Shown here piece by piece: positions 1 to 8,041 of a stretch of DNA of 40,275 nt; positions within the stretch are counted from its first letter, which is position 1, and every line of letters begins with the position of its first letter. The translations under genes and the position numbers were made by a program. The notes beneath the pieces were generated by a model. The model ran no database searches. It saw nothing but the letters and a program-made list of their open reading frames with translations, and was not told where the DNA came from. The stretch is taken from NCBI GenBank assembly GCA_021812785.1, contig JAKAMR010000010.1, positions 1 through 40,275 of the forward strand. The letters are read 5' to 3'. Source of the DNA: Nitrospirota bacterium (GTDB lineage Bacteria > Nitrospirota > Thermodesulfovibrionia > Thermodesulfovibrionales > JdFR-88).

Positions 1-1048
1 AGGCCATTGACATGGACTGTATCATCTTGGCCACGGCCTCTTCGATGGAGAATTTAGTCTGGTGTGTAGGGGGCGAGGCCAGGTCCACGAGCATGGGCAC
101 ACCCCTGATGCTCGATATCAGTTTTAGGACCTTGGAGGACATCAAAAGCCCTCCGTCTCCGGGCTTTGCGCCCTGCCCGTACTTTATCTCTATCGCCGCC
201 GGGTCTTCCACCATGTGCGGCAGCGAACGGACTATCTCGTCCCATCCGAAATAGCCGGAAGCTATCTGGAGTATGAAATATTTAAGGAAACGTGATTTCA
301 GGAGCCTTGGCGGCATGCCGCCCTCGCCGGAGGCCATGACGACCGGCATCCCCAGCTCCTCGTTAAGATACGCCACTCCCATTGCAAGCCCCTCCCACAT
401 GGGAGGAGAAAGGGCACCCACGGACATGCTGCCTATCATTATCGGATAGACTTCCCTCACGGGCGGCACAAATACGTCCTGGCCCTTGTCCACCACCAGC
501 TTGCCGTTTTCCACTTTCAACGGCAGGTTTTCGGGGGGCAGTATCCGGCCGAGGAATGTCTTCAGGTAGAACTCATGCCTGCCCGCGTCCAGGGCCGGGT
601 CGGTAAGCATGGATATCCGGGTGAATTTAAGCTTGTCCAGGGTGGAGGGGCCGGGGTCGTTCCTTCTGCCGCCTCTCTTATATGGGTCTCCGCCCTTGTT
701 CTTAAACTGCAGGAACTTGTGTTCCGGGTTGAATTCGGGCTCTATGGCCGCATTGGGGCAGACGAACTGGCACATGGCGCAGCCCGTGCAGTAGCGGTCT
801 ATGTCGTTTACCTGGCTTACGATGGAAACCACGTTCCTGGTGACCTTGGGCATGGGAGAAGGCCCCTCAGAGCTGACCACGCGTTCCACGCGGACATTGG
901 GCACTATCGCTTTGACAGGGCAGACCGCGGTGCACTTGCCACACCGGGTGCAGCGGTCGTCCCGCCACCTGATTATGTATGGGAATTCCTTCAGCGTGAG
1001 CTGATGGTTTTTATCCTTCAGATCTAAAGACCCTTTAACTGGTTCCAA
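1..1048 (-). CDS. Glutamate synthase FMN domain with N-terminal 2x[4Fe-4S] ferredoxin (partial)
   Basis: This reading frame runs off the left edge, so about 349 codons of the N-terminal part are visible. Two ferredoxin-type clusters come first (CTRCGKCTAVCP and CTGCAMCQFVCP). Next comes the start of the FMN-binding synthase domain, with segments such as MIGSMSVGALSP, ASGEGG and KYGQGAKPGDGG that are typical of GltB-type glutamate synthases. The protein should transfer ammonia to 2-oxoglutarate at FMN using electrons through the Fe-S clusters. I chose a TTG start at 1048 because GGAGG lies 7 bases upstream and no ATG or GTG fits. The start overlaps the end of the amidotransferase gene by 25 bases, so translation is probably coupled. 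Such split synthases are known in archaea and some anaerobic bacteria; the third (GXGXG) part may lie beyond the edge. Confidence 0.85.
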   Translation of the reverse strand, partial: MEPVKGSLDLKDKNHQLTLKEFPYIIRWRDDRCTRCGKCTAVCPVKAIVPNVRVERVVSSEGPSPMPKVTRNVVSIVSQVNDIDRYCTGCAMCQFVCPNAAIEPEFNPEHKFLQFKNKGGDPYKRGGRRNDPGPSTLDKLKFTRISMLTDPALDAGRHEFYLKTFLGRILPPENLPLKVENGKLVVDKGQDVFVPPVREVYPIMIGSMSVGALSPPMWEGLAMGVAYLNEELGMPVVMASGEGGMPPRLLKSRFLKYFILQIASGYFGWDEIVRSLPHMVEDPAAIEIKYGQGAKPGDGGLLMSSKVLKLISSIRGVPMLVDLASPPTHQTKFSIEEAVAKMIQSMSMA

Positions 1049-2136
1049 ACCTTTACCTCCGGCGCGTCGCTGGGCACGGTTACAAAGTCGTATTTCATGG
1101 GGAACACGTCAAGGGACCTGTCCCTCTGGGGGACCGCCCTGTCAAGCCCGCATTCCTCGGACATGAACGCGTACTTGCCCTTTACGCCTCCTACCGCCCC
1201 TGGACGGAGCTTCTTTGAGTCCTGCACCATGAAACAGCTGCCATCGGGCGTAAAGCCGATGATGCAGTTGGGCCCGTCAATAACGAGCATCCGCAGGGAC
1301 TGCCTCATCATTATGAGTGCGTCCCTGTCCATTCTGGCCTCCATCTCCTCGCGTTTAAGCGGGGTGATTATATCCTTGTAATAAGAAAGCGGAAAGCCCA
1401 ACTCCCGCACCGTGTAGTGGAGGATGTGCGTGAAGACCTCGCTGTCGCTCTGGTAGCCCGTATACCCCGGCACGCCCCTGCTCATAAGGTATTCCCTTAT
1501 CGGCACGAAGGCCGTGTTCTCACCGTTCGTCATGGAGCCGAAACCCTGGATGAAAAAAGGGTGGCAGGCATACAGGTTAATGTCATAGTTTGTGTTCTGC
1601 CTTCCCTGGGCCAGGACTATCTTTGCCTTCAGCTCTCCGTCCTCAAGCCCGAAGAACTCCCCAAGCGCAAGCGGGTCGCCCACCTCCTTGAGCGTGAGAA
1701 CATCCGGGTAGAAGGAAAACACCACTATGGATTCGTCCTTTTCCCCCATCTTCCTTAGCGCAAGCCTTGTGCGGAGCAGCAGCTCTTCCTTCTCCTTAAG
1801 CGGGCTTTCCTTGTGTTGGGGCGGGTATTCGTAGAATTTGGCGAAATAACAGTCTTTTTTCCGGATGCCTGGAACGGGCTTTACCCTGGGGTTCCACATG
1901 TGGACCTCTTTAAAACCCTTTGCCTTCATGAACCTGTCCAGCTCTATCAAGCCGTCAGCGGAGCAGATGCCGGAGAGCACAGGGTAATCCTTAAGCTTTG
2001 CGGCAAACCCGCCAAGGCGCTTCAGCATCAAGCCCATTCCGGAGCCGTCGTGGCCTTCCTTCATGGTCTCCAGCGCATGGATGTTCTCCATGGGTGAAAA
2101 GTATTCCGAGGCCGTTATAGCGGCAAGACGGCACAT
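1024..2136 (-). CDS. Class II glutamine amidotransferase subunit of split glutamate synthase
   Basis: 370 aa. It begins MCRLAAI, so Cys2 becomes the N-terminal nucleophile after Met removal, as in Ntn-type class II amidotransferases. GHDGSGMG near residue 30 and SMTNGENTAF near 205 match the glutaminase fold of GltB. It should hydrolyse glutamine and pass ammonia to the synthase encoded just downstream on the same strand. Length and organisation match the stand-alone glutaminase subunit of archaeal-type split glutamate synthases rather than the 1500-residue bacterial GltB. The downstream gene overlaps its 3' end. PurF and GlmS are less likely because no phosphoribosyltransferase or SIS domain follows and the partner is a synthase domain. 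Confidence 0.85.
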   Translation of the reverse strand: MCRLAAITASEYFSPMENIHALETMKEGHDGSGMGLMLKRLGGFAAKLKDYPVLSGICSADGLIELDRFMKAKGFKEVHMWNPRVKPVPGIRKKDCYFAKFYEYPPQHKESPLKEKEELLLRTRLALRKMGEKDESIVVFSFYPDVLTLKEVGDPLALGEFFGLEDGELKAKIVLAQGRQNTNYDINLYACHPFFIQGFGSMTNGENTAFVPIREYLMSRGVPGYTGYQSDSEVFTHILHYTVRELGFPLSYYKDIITPLKREEMEARMDRDALIMMRQSLRMLVIDGPNCIIGFTPDGSCFMVQDSKKLRPGAVGGVKGKYAFMSEECGLDRAVPQRDRSLDVFPMKYDFVTVPSDAPEVKVWNQLKGL

Positions 2137-2186
2137 ATGTAAATACCTCTTTTTCTCTTTTATACAGGCAGCGAGTGCCGATTTTT

Positions 2187-2216
2187 AATATAAAATTTGC
2201 CCGTCCCCTTTGTCAA
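2187..2216 (-). promoter_or_regulatory. Promoter for split glutamate synthase operon
   Basis: On the minus strand a perfect -35 TTGACA (2216-2211) is followed after 18 bases by TATATT (2192-2187). This gives a leader of roughly 45 bases with GAGG upstream of the ATG at 2136. The rest of the 2137-2609 interval holds no convincing gene, only this promoter, a repeat copy near 2514-2557 and the rpiB promoter. Confidence 0.6.
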
Positions 2217-2513
2217 ACAGATGGGAATTTTATTTTCCCTCCTACCCGCCATCAATGTATAAATGTATGGTGCTTAACCCAATGTGTTCGTGAAACCCAG
2301 GGCAAAAACCACGGGAAAACCAAAGTGGGGGGGGATGGTATGAGCGCGGCGGGCGGCTGCGGGCGCGTCACATAAAACAGCGGCACCCGGAAGATCCGGC
2401 GCGGTATATACGATATGCGGGCAATCAGGGGGAGACGGCGCTTAGAGGAGCGAATGCCGTCCGCCCCCCACATAAAACTCTGAAAGAACCTAAAAACTGA
2501 GGCGGGGCATCCA

Positions 2514-2557
2514 TTTTATGCCCGCCGGGCATCGAATGTGAGGACTTTCTTATTTGA
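2514..2557 (+). repeat. Dispersed intergenic hairpin repeat, copy A
   Basis: A small hairpin (ATGCCC / GGGCAT around GCC) is followed by CGAATGTGAGG and a T-rich tail. The whole stretch resembles 39177-39222 closely, roughly three quarters identical over 45 bases by eye. It lies directly upstream of the rpiB promoter. Further copies are at 39106-39256 (tandem), with weaker relatives at 21786-21822 and 35160-35186. Confidence 0.55.
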
Positions 2558-2571
2558 TCGCGGTTCATTTC

Positions 2572-2601
2572 TTGACTACTGGTTTTAAACTTATTTATCA
2601 T
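2572..2601 (+). promoter_or_regulatory. rpiB promoter, probably leaderless transcript
   Basis: TTGACT (2572-2577), an 18-base spacer and TATCAT (2596-2601) end 8 bases before the rpiB ATG at 2610. Transcription would start at or next to the ATG, and no Shine-Dalgarno sequence is present. Confidence 0.65.
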
Positions 2602-2609
2602 AACAGACC

Positions 2610-3080
2610 ATGTTGATAGCCATTGGTTCCGACCACGCCGGAGCCGATCTTAAAAGAGAGCTTGCGGCGTTTCTTAAGGACAAAGGAATAAACCTGATAG
2701 ACGTGGGGCCGGACGGCTCCGCCTCCTCTGTCGATTACCCGGATTACGGGGAGAAGGTATCGCTCCTGGTGTCCGGGGGCCAGGCGGACCGGGGTGTCCT
2801 CATCTGCGGAACGGGTATAGGGATGAGCATAGTGGCAAACAAGTTCCAGGGCATAAGGGCGGCCCTGTGCTCGGAACCCCTGAGCGCCAGGCTCAGCCGC
2901 CAGCACAACGACTCCAATATACTCGTCCTTGGCGGCAGAATGATCGGGTCTGTCATGGCACGCGAGGTCCTGGGCGTGTGGCTCGATACGGAATTTGAAG
3001 GGGGCAGGCACGCCGGAAGGCTAATGAAGATAACGACCATAGAGGAGAAGACCTCACAAGATGAACCGAGACAGCCTTAA
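2610..3080 (+). CDS. rpiB: Ribose-5-phosphate isomerase B
   Basis: 156 aa, the usual RpiB length. It interconverts ribose 5-phosphate and ribulose 5-phosphate in the non-oxidative pentose phosphate pathway. Visible family motifs are GSDHAG near the N-terminus, the catalytic cysteine C66 in [10 protein letters not shown], and RQHNDSNIL, where the sugar phosphate binds. The ATG start lies 8 bases after a good -10 element and lacks a ribosome binding site. The 3' end overlaps glyA by 20 bases, a common rpiB-glyA-nrdR type arrangement. Related LacA/B or RpiB-like epimerases are less likely because the RpiB cysteine motif is intact. Confidence 0.93.
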   Translation: MLIAIGSDHAGADLKRELAAFLKDKGINLIDVGPDGSASSVDYPDYGEKVSLLVSGGQADRGVLICGTGIGMSIVANKFQGIRAALCSEPLSARLSRQHNDSNILVLGGRMIGSVMAREVLGVWLDTEFEGGRHAGRLMKITTIEEKTSQDEPRQP

Positions 3081-4299
3081 AGCAACCGACCCCGAGATAT
3101 TTGACGCGATAGAGAAAGAAACCGCGAGGGAGAAGGACAAGCTCCTCCTTATAGCCTCGGAAAATTACGCAAGCCCGGCGGTAATGGAGGCCCAGGGGTC
3201 CGTTTTCACGAATAAATATGCGGAGGGCTATCCGGGCAAAAGATACTACGGGGGCTGCGAATACGCGGACATCGTGGAGAGGCTCGCAATAGAGAGGGCA
3301 AAGGAGCTTTTCGGGGCCGAGCATGTGAATATCCAACCCCATTCCGGCACCCAGGCCAACATGGCCGTATATTTTGCCTTCGTGAAGCCCGGAGACACAA
3401 TAATGGGCATGAGCCTGAGCCACGGCGGCCACTTGAGCCACGGCGCGACGGCCAATTTCTCCGGAATGCTTTACAAACGCGTGGCCTACGGGCTGGACCG
3501 GGAGACGGGGCGCATAGATTACGAAGAAGTGCACAGGCTTGCGCTGGAGCATAAGCCGAAGGTCATCCTTGTGGGGGCGAGCGCCTATCCAAGGATCATA
3601 GATTTCGAGGCCTTTGGACGCATAGCGCGCGAGGTTGGCGCCTACCTGGTGGCCGATATCGCCCACATTGCAGGGCTGGTGGCGGCGGGGCTGCACCCTT
3701 CCCCGGTGCCGCATGCCGATTTCGTCACCTCCACCACCCACAAAACGCTGCGCGGGCCCCGCGGCGGGCTCATCATGTGCAGGCAGGAGCACGCAAAGGC
3801 AATAGATAAAATGATATTCCCAGGCATACAGGGAGGCCCCCTGGTGCATGTGATAGCCGCAAAGGCGGTTGCGCTGAAGGAGGCCCTGCGGGAGGATTTC
3901 AGGGTCTATCAGCAAAAGATAATCAAAAACGCGAAGACCCTTGCCGGAGAGCTCATGATGAAAGGGTTCAACCTGGTTTCGGGCGGCACGGACAACCACC
4001 TTATGCTTATTGATCTGAACAACAAGGGGATAACCGGCCAGGAAGCCGAAGCGGCCCTGGACAAAGCAGGCATTTCGCTTAACAAAAACGCAATTCCGTT
4101 CGACCCGCGCCCGGCCACTATCACGAGCGGCATACGCATAGGCACACCCTGCGTAACCACCCGGGGAATGGAAGATGCCGAGATGCGCCTCATCGCCCAG
4201 TATATCGACGAAGCGCTCCAGAACAGGCAGGACGATTCCAGGCTCAGGGAGATAAGCGGCAAGGTCGGGGAGCTGACGAGGCGTTTTCCCGTTTATTAG
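3061..4299 (+). CDS. glyA: Serine hydroxymethyltransferase
   Basis: 412 aa, full length. This PLP enzyme interconverts serine and glycine while loading tetrahydrofolate with a one-carbon unit. IASENYAS near residue 31 and the PLP-binding lysine K228 in [13 protein letters not shown] are unmistakable, and the C-terminal [11 protein letters not shown] segment is present. The start lies inside the end of rpiB with no strong ribosome binding site, which suggests translational coupling. Its neighbours, pentose phosphate isomerase and the ribonucleotide reductase repressor nrdR, tie it to nucleotide and one-carbon metabolism. Nothing is unusual in the active site. Confidence 0.96.
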   Translation: MNRDSLKATDPEIFDAIEKETAREKDKLLLIASENYASPAVMEAQGSVFTNKYAEGYPGKRYYGGCEYADIVERLAIERAKELFGAEHVNIQPHSGTQANMAVYFAFVKPGDTIMGMSLSHGGHLSHGATANFSGMLYKRVAYGLDRETGRIDYEEVHRLALEHKPKVILVGASAYPRIIDFEAFGRIAREVGAYLVADIAHIAGLVAAGLHPSPVPHADFVTSTTHKTLRGPRGGLIMCRQEHAKAIDKMIFPGIQGGPLVHVIAAKAVALKEALREDFRVYQQKIIKNAKTLAGELMMKGFNLVSGGTDNHLMLIDLNNKGITGQEAEAALDKAGISLNKNAIPFDPRPATITSGIRIGTPCVTTRGMEDAEMRLIAQYIDEALQNRQDDSRLREISGKVGELTRRFPVY

Positions 4300-4357
4300 C
4301 GTTCCACCGGCCTATGATGACCTTATGATAGATAAAACGGTATTTGTATTTCGCCGA

Positions 4358-4394
4358 TTTTTCACTTTATTGACCGGTTTTTCACTTTTATTGA
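4358..4394 (+). repeat. Pair of direct repeats just upstream of nrdR
   Basis: TTTTTCACTTTATTGA (4358-4373) is repeated almost exactly as TTTTTCACTTTTATTGA (4378-4394), a 20-base period ending one base before the nrdR ATG. The spacing, two helical turns, would suit an operator, but it does not resemble the palindromic NrdR box. Function unknown. Confidence 0.45.
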
Positions 4395-4395
4395 G

Positions 4396-4860
4396 ATGAA
4401 ATGTCCCTTTTGCGGCCATCTTGAAGACAAGGTAATAGACTCCAGAACAAGCAAGGACGGAGACCTGATACGCCGCCGCCGGGAATGCCTGGGGTGCGAG
4501 CGGCGCTTTACCTCCTACGAACGCATAGAAGAGGTGATGCCCCTTATCGTGAAGAAAGACGGCAGGCGGGAGCCCTTCGAGCGGCATAAGATATTGCACG
4601 GGCTTAAAATGGCCTGCGGCAAAAGGCCCGTCTCCACCCAGCAGATGGAAGACGCCGTGAATTCCATAGAAAGAAAAGTGCTGGCGCTTGGTGTAAAAGA
4701 AACCCCCAGCTCGCTTATAGGCGAGGAAGTAATGAACGCCCTCAAGGGCCTGGATATGGTGGCATATGTAAGGTTCGCCTCCGTCTACCGCCATTTCAAG
4801 GACATTGGAGAACTCATGCAGGAGGTTAAAAACCTCTTTGAGGGCAAGAGCAAGGCTTAA
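4396..4860 (+). CDS. nrdR: Transcriptional repressor NrdR
   Basis: 154 aa, standard length. A zinc ribbon (C3, C6, C31, C34) is followed by the [17 protein letters not shown] signature and an ATP-cone domain beginning around [10 protein letters not shown]. NrdR senses ATP/dATP and represses ribonucleotide reductase operons by binding NrdR boxes. No nrd gene is in this window, so it acts in trans. It follows glyA after 96 bases. The start has no clear ribosome binding site; two near-identical direct repeats occupy the upstream 38 bases. Confidence 0.95.
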   Translation: MKCPFCGHLEDKVIDSRTSKDGDLIRRRRECLGCERRFTSYERIEEVMPLIVKKDGRREPFERHKILHGLKMACGKRPVSTQQMEDAVNSIERKVLALGVKETPSSLIGEEVMNALKGLDMVAYVRFASVYRHFKDIGELMQEVKNLFEGKSKA

Positions 4861-4929
4861 AAAAGGCTTGCCCTAAGGCCTTCTGCGACCCGGAACGGGA
4901 AATGGACGCCGGGTTCTTCAGCAAGTCAT

Positions 4930-5694
4930 CTAAAATCTCTTGGTTAGACCGAATAGCAGTCCGTAATTGGCTCCGGGCCGGTTGAATCCCGCTTTTATTC
5001 CCCCGTCGACGTCAAAACTTCCGGTAGGGGAATACACCAGTCCGGCAAGGATGAAATTTTTAGGAGTAAGACTGACCGTGCCGGGGTTGTTGCTTGTTCC
5101 TATGTTGCCAACCAGTCTCATTTTTTTCGTAAATCCATATGCCGTGGCCAGGGTGAGATTGAAAGTCTTCTCTATATATCCGGAAGTGTTGGGCTGGTAA
5201 ATGAATTGCGCGTTAGCGTGGAAGAGTAAATTTGGTTTTGCCTCTAGCGTGCTTATCAGTGTGATCCAGTAATTAGGTCTTCCCGCCCCAAGGCCGAGGC
5301 CGGCATGCCCCGTGGGAATGGAAATGCCGGGCTTCAGGGCGATCAGAAAATGGCTTTCCCCATAAAACCGGTATTTGTACTCAAAAGTCACATCCGAAAG
5401 GCCATCGGCTTCCTGCCCGGCTTCATGAAGGAACCAATAGGGCACAGTAAGGACAAAATCCGCATTTTTGGAGACGCCGTAAGAGATTATGGACTTGAGC
5501 TGATAAACCTCTTGCCTGGTCTGCCCGTCCTCATTCATCGAGTATTCCATGTCGAACTCCGTCTCTTTATTGCCCGTGCCCTGAGTGAAGGCGTCATCCG
5601 TTATAAGAGGATGCGTGGCGTAGGCCCGCACCGGGAGCAGAAAGAAACCGGCGAGAAAAAAGAAGGCCCACAGGTTTTTATAGAATCTTGCCAT
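4930..5694 (-). CDS. Outer-membrane beta-barrel protein (MetA/transporter-like), candidate metal porin
   Basis: 254 aa. A signal peptide is clear: a basic start (MARFYKN), a hydrophobic core and a likely cleavage after RAYA. The mature part begins THPLITDDA and alternates polar and hydrophobic residues in short strands rich in Tyr, Phe and Gly. It ends LTKRF with a terminal aromatic residue, all typical of outer-membrane barrels. It resembles the family loosely labelled 'MetA-pathway of phenol degradation', whose members start with a similar (A)HPL.TDD motif. It is the last gene of a minus-strand series behind a cobalamin riboswitch and CbiM. A role in letting cobalt across the outer membrane is inferred from that context alone. 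Confidence 0.7.
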   Translation of the reverse strand: MARFYKNLWAFFFLAGFFLLPVRAYATHPLITDDAFTQGTGNKETEFDMEYSMNEDGQTRQEVYQLKSIISYGVSKNADFVLTVPYWFLHEAGQEADGLSDVTFEYKYRFYGESHFLIALKPGISIPTGHAGLGLGAGRPNYWITLISTLEAKPNLLFHANAQFIYQPNTSGYIEKTFNLTLATAYGFTKKMRLVGNIGTSNNPGTVSLTPKNFILAGLVYSPTGSFDVDGGIKAGFNRPGANYGLLFGLTKRF

Positions 5695-5698
5695 GGAT

Positions 5699-5962
5699 CT
5701 ATTCCTTTCCGTTGTTAATTGAAAGCATCTCGATAATTTCCTGCCTCATGCCGTTTATAATTTGAAGAACGTAATCATATCCTTCTTCGGTATGAGGGAT
5801 AGTGCAGTTTGAGCAGTCTTTTATCCCTGTTTTAAAGGTGAAGTCTCCTCCGCAGTCCAGTAGGTATAGCGGGCACCAGCAAAAAAGGCAAGATCTCCAT
5901 TCCGCAAGATCATGGCACGGGAAAAAACTGCAGTCCCTATGCACGAAATACTTGTAGTTCAT
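5699..5962 (-). CDS. Cysteine-rich small-domain metal-binding protein (PF04071-like)
   Basis: 87 aa with nine cysteines in conserved groupings: DCSFFPCH, CLFCWCPLY, DCGG and KDCSNCTIPH. The pattern matches the 'cysteine-rich small domain' family, a presumed metal-binding domain that I recall as often encoded near cobalamin or cobalt genes. It lies between a two-helix membrane protein and the outer-membrane barrel, only a few bases from the latter, within the riboswitch-controlled series. It has no signal peptide, so it should be cytoplasmic. A cobalt-handling or chaperone role is inference. Confidence 0.75.
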   Translation of the reverse strand: MNYKYFVHRDCSFFPCHDLAEWRSCLFCWCPLYLLDCGGDFTFKTGIKDCSNCTIPHTEEGYDYVLQIINGMRQEIIEMLSINNGKE

Positions 5963-6032
5963 TCAGTGCCGTTTTCCTTTTTCGTGAACGCAAGTTGTGC
6001 CTGGAGACCGGTTAAATGCTGCATATTGCACA

Positions 6033-6353
6033 TTAATCCACCTTTTCCCGCTCAAACAGCCTCTTCCAGTTATGACCCACGATCATGCCGGCGAAGAAGT
6101 TAGCCACTGAAAAGGCGCCGACTTGGGCGTCCCCGGGCAGATTGACGAAAGGATGGGCCTTGACCTTGGCCGCCTGTGAGGCCATGGCGTTGACCGTATC
6201 GTCTGTGCCGCCGCCCTGCATGCTGTGCATATTCATATATTTTGCGGCGGCGAAAATTGCCATCAATATAGCGAACATGATTATCAGCATCCAGCGCGTA
6301 AATGGGTCAAACCAGGCAGTGGTTTCTGCTGCGCCATTTTCAATTGCTCTCAT
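6033..6353 (-). CDS. Small two-helix membrane protein, probable CbiN-like partner of CbiM
   Basis: 106 aa from the second of two close Met codons. I prefer this start because GGGAG lies 7 bases before it, whereas it is almost on top of the first ATG at 6359. One membrane helix covers about residues 19-37 (WMLIIMFAILMAIFAAA). A second weaker hydrophobic stretch near the C-terminus (VANFFAGMIVGHNW) is separated by an Ala/Lys loop. Topology and position directly after cbiM, overlapping its end, match CbiN, the small protein that assists CbiM in substrate loading, but no clear CbiN motif is visible. The family assignment is therefore by context. Confidence 0.55.
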   Translation of the reverse strand: MRAIENGAAETTAWFDPFTRWMLIIMFAILMAIFAAAKYMNMHSMQGGGTDDTVNAMASQAAKVKAHPFVNLPGDAQVGAFSVANFFAGMIVGHNWKRLFEREKVD

Positions 6354-7050
6354 ATTCATGCTCCCTAATCTGTATTTTCCCGATTTTGCCGGACTTTTTA
6401 CCCGTGATGCCGGGCAATAAATCCGGCCGCCGATTGTACATTACTTGCAATACGGCGGCTGTGAAAACGGCCTCGGCAACGGCCAACGGCAACTGGGTGG
6501 GACCATATCCCGCAAAGAAGATCATCCATTGTTTCAGCAATGGAATATGTCCGTGAAGGCTCAAAGCCAGCTCGAAAGAGGATGTCAGGTACGTCATCAC
6601 GTCACCCACAAAACCGGCGATGCCGCCCGCCAGCCATAAGGGAGAATCGAAACACCTCATCAGCCTCCAGCAGAGGTAACCGGAAATCCCTCCCACTATG
6701 CCCATGGAAAAATCGTTGGCCCCTATGGTGGTAATGCCTCCATGCCCCAGAAAGATGGCCTGGAAAAAGAGAACGATTAATGAGATCACAGCAGTGGCGA
6801 AAGGGCCAACAATAATAGCCGCCAACGGCGTGCCGCAAGGATGCGAGCAGGAACCAGTCACGGGGACTGGCAGATGCATGGCCGAGATCACAAAGACGCC
6901 AACCCCGACCATGGCAAGAAACGGTTTGTATGACAGGTTCTCCCGCACCCGCCTTTTAATCTCCCTTATGCCCGGAATAATGAAAAGCATCGCAACCCCG
7001 TACCAGAATCCCCACGCCCTTGGCGGCAGGATTCCATCTTCGATGTGCAT
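6340..7050 (-). CDS. cbiM: CbiM/NikM cobalt (or nickel) ECF transporter substrate-binding subunit
   Basis: 236 aa integral membrane protein. It starts MHIEDGILP; the N-terminal Met-His amine and side chains of this family coordinate the metal. Other hallmarks are SAMHLPVPVTGSCSHPCGTPLAAIIVGP and GHGGITTIGANDFSMG (given here as short stretches of the conserved core). The metal is likely cobalt because a cobalamin riboswitch and terminator precede the gene. AAAGGAGG lies just before the ATG. No Q (transmembrane) or O (ATPase) gene follows on this strand, so it either works as a CbiMN-type unit or borrows the energy module encoded at 9109-11176. Confidence 0.9.
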   Translation of the reverse strand: MHIEDGILPPRAWGFWYGVAMLFIIPGIREIKRRVRENLSYKPFLAMVGVGVFVISAMHLPVPVTGSCSHPCGTPLAAIIVGPFATAVISLIVLFFQAIFLGHGGITTIGANDFSMGIVGGISGYLCWRLMRCFDSPLWLAGGIAGFVGDVMTYLTSSFELALSLHGHIPLLKQWMIFFAGYGPTQLPLAVAEAVFTAAVLQVMYNRRPDLLPGITGKKSGKIGKIQIREHEYESN

Positions 7051-7149
7051 AAATACCTCCTTTGAAAAATTGAGTTGTTAAGAATCCTCAAGCTGTTTTT
7101 TAATTTTTCTCAAACCAGTGCAAGGTATTCTTTCAAATCCTGACTGATC

Positions 7150-7190
7150 AAAATAAAAAATCCCGATGAGCGTTTAGGCTCATCGGGATT
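7150..7190 (-). terminator. Intrinsic terminator in the cbiM leader
   Basis: On the minus strand a perfect 13-base-pair stem (AATCCCGATGAGC / GCTCATCGGGATT, loop of 6) is followed by TTTTTTATTTT. It sits between the cobalamin riboswitch and cbiM, so cobalamin binding would be expected to favour termination and switch the cassette off. Confidence 0.9.
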
Positions 7191-7284
7191 GCACCCAGTT
7201 TGCTTCATCCCCGAAAATTCATCCTTGAAACGGGTTTTCCACGCCCGCGCTTCTCATAAAGACAAGAAGACATGTCTTCAAGGC

Positions 7285-7470
7285 TGTGACTTCCAGGCAG
7301 GTCTTCTGGCTCCCGGTTCATCCTTACCTTCACCTTCCCATGCCCCTTAAAAAGCACAGTGGTTAACTTGAAGGTTCGTCCCCGGTTACAGCGGCGGGAC
7401 CGCTCCCGATTTCCACGGGATTCCCTCTTATGCCCGTCAGGGCACCTGTAAGTCTGCGTACATTTAATCA
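7285..7470 (-). promoter_or_regulatory. Cobalamin (B12) riboswitch
   Basis: Read on the minus strand, the element has the family core: AGGTGCC (7447-7441), GGGAATCCCGTG, GAGCGGTCCCGCCGCTGTAA and the 3' B12 box AGCCAGAAGACCTGCC (7311-7296). It lies upstream of cbiM with an intrinsic terminator between. A 14-base palindrome, GAAGACATGTCTTC (7266-7279), follows the B12 box and repeats its AGAAGAC complement, so it could form part of the switching structure. No coding region is seen in 7051-7567. Confidence 0.95.
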
Positions 7471-7530
7471 GAAGCGGTAATGAATGTCAAATTCCCGAAA
7501 TGTGTTGGCTCTTTTGCAATTTCCCTTAGC

Positions 7531-7559
7531 TTGACTTTTCGCACTTTTTTGAAAATAAT
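7531..7559 (+). promoter_or_regulatory. nikR promoter, probably leaderless transcript
   Basis: TTGACT (7531-7536), a 17-base spacer and AATAAT (7554-7559) end 8 bases before the nikR ATG. There is no Shine-Dalgarno sequence. No clear palindromic NikR site of the E. coli GTATGA type was found by eye. Confidence 0.6.
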
Positions 7560-7567
7560 AACACTAA

Positions 7568-7984
7568 ATGGGAATAACCAGGTTTGGCATCTCTCTTGAG
7601 GACGGTCTTTTAAAGAACTTCGATGAGCTTATCGAGGGCAAGGGGTATCCAAGCCGGAGCGAGGCCATCCGCGACCTGATCAGAGAGGAGCTTGTTAAAA
7701 AGCAGTGGGAGGAAGGGACGCGGGAAGCGGTGGCAAGCGTGACGCTCGTTTATGACCACCATACGCGGGAGCTGGCCAACACTCTTACCGATCTGCAGCA
7801 CAAGTTCCACAAGGAGATACTCTCCAGCATGCATGTTCACCTGGACGCGCACAACTGCCTGGAGGTGATAGTCCTTAAAGGACCCGCCGGAGACCTCCGG
7901 GCGATCTCGGACAGGCTCATAGGCACAAGAGGGGTTAAGCACGGCAAGCTGGCGATAACAACCACCGGGAAGGGCCTGGAATGA
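7568..7984 (+). CDS. nikR: Nickel-responsive transcriptional regulator NikR
   Basis: 138 aa. An N-terminal ribbon-helix-helix domain ([18 protein letters not shown], residues 4-21) is followed by the nickel-binding ACT-like domain. The four nickel ligands of the family are all present as H78, H89, H91 and C97, offset by two from E. coli H76, H87, H89 and C95. With nickel bound it should repress nickel uptake genes. It is the first gene of a plus-strand series with an ECF nickel/cobalt transporter starting 57 bases later, so it probably controls its own operon. Confidence 0.95.
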   Translation: MGITRFGISLEDGLLKNFDELIEGKGYPSRSEAIRDLIREELVKKQWEEGTREAVASVTLVYDHHTRELANTLTDLQHKFHKEILSSMHVHLDAHNCLEVIVLKGPAGDLRAISDRLIGTRGVKHGKLAITTTGKGLE

Positions 7985-8041
7985 AGACCGGGACAAAAAA
8001 AACAAAAGACTTTTTTATTTTTTTAAAGATAAAAAAATCAG

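Noticed and set aside
2252..2473. 73-codon minus-strand frame in the intergenic gap
   Set aside because: No ribosome binding site, no recognisable motif, and a Pro/Arg-rich translation typical of GC-rich noncoding DNA.
2953..3999. 348-codon minus-strand frame
   Set aside because: It is the antisense shadow of glyA, whose PLP site and full-length homology are clear.
4835..4880. Possible terminator at the end of nrdR (GGGCAAG / CTTGCCC)
   Set aside because: The stem overlaps the coding end and no T run follows, so termination is not supported.
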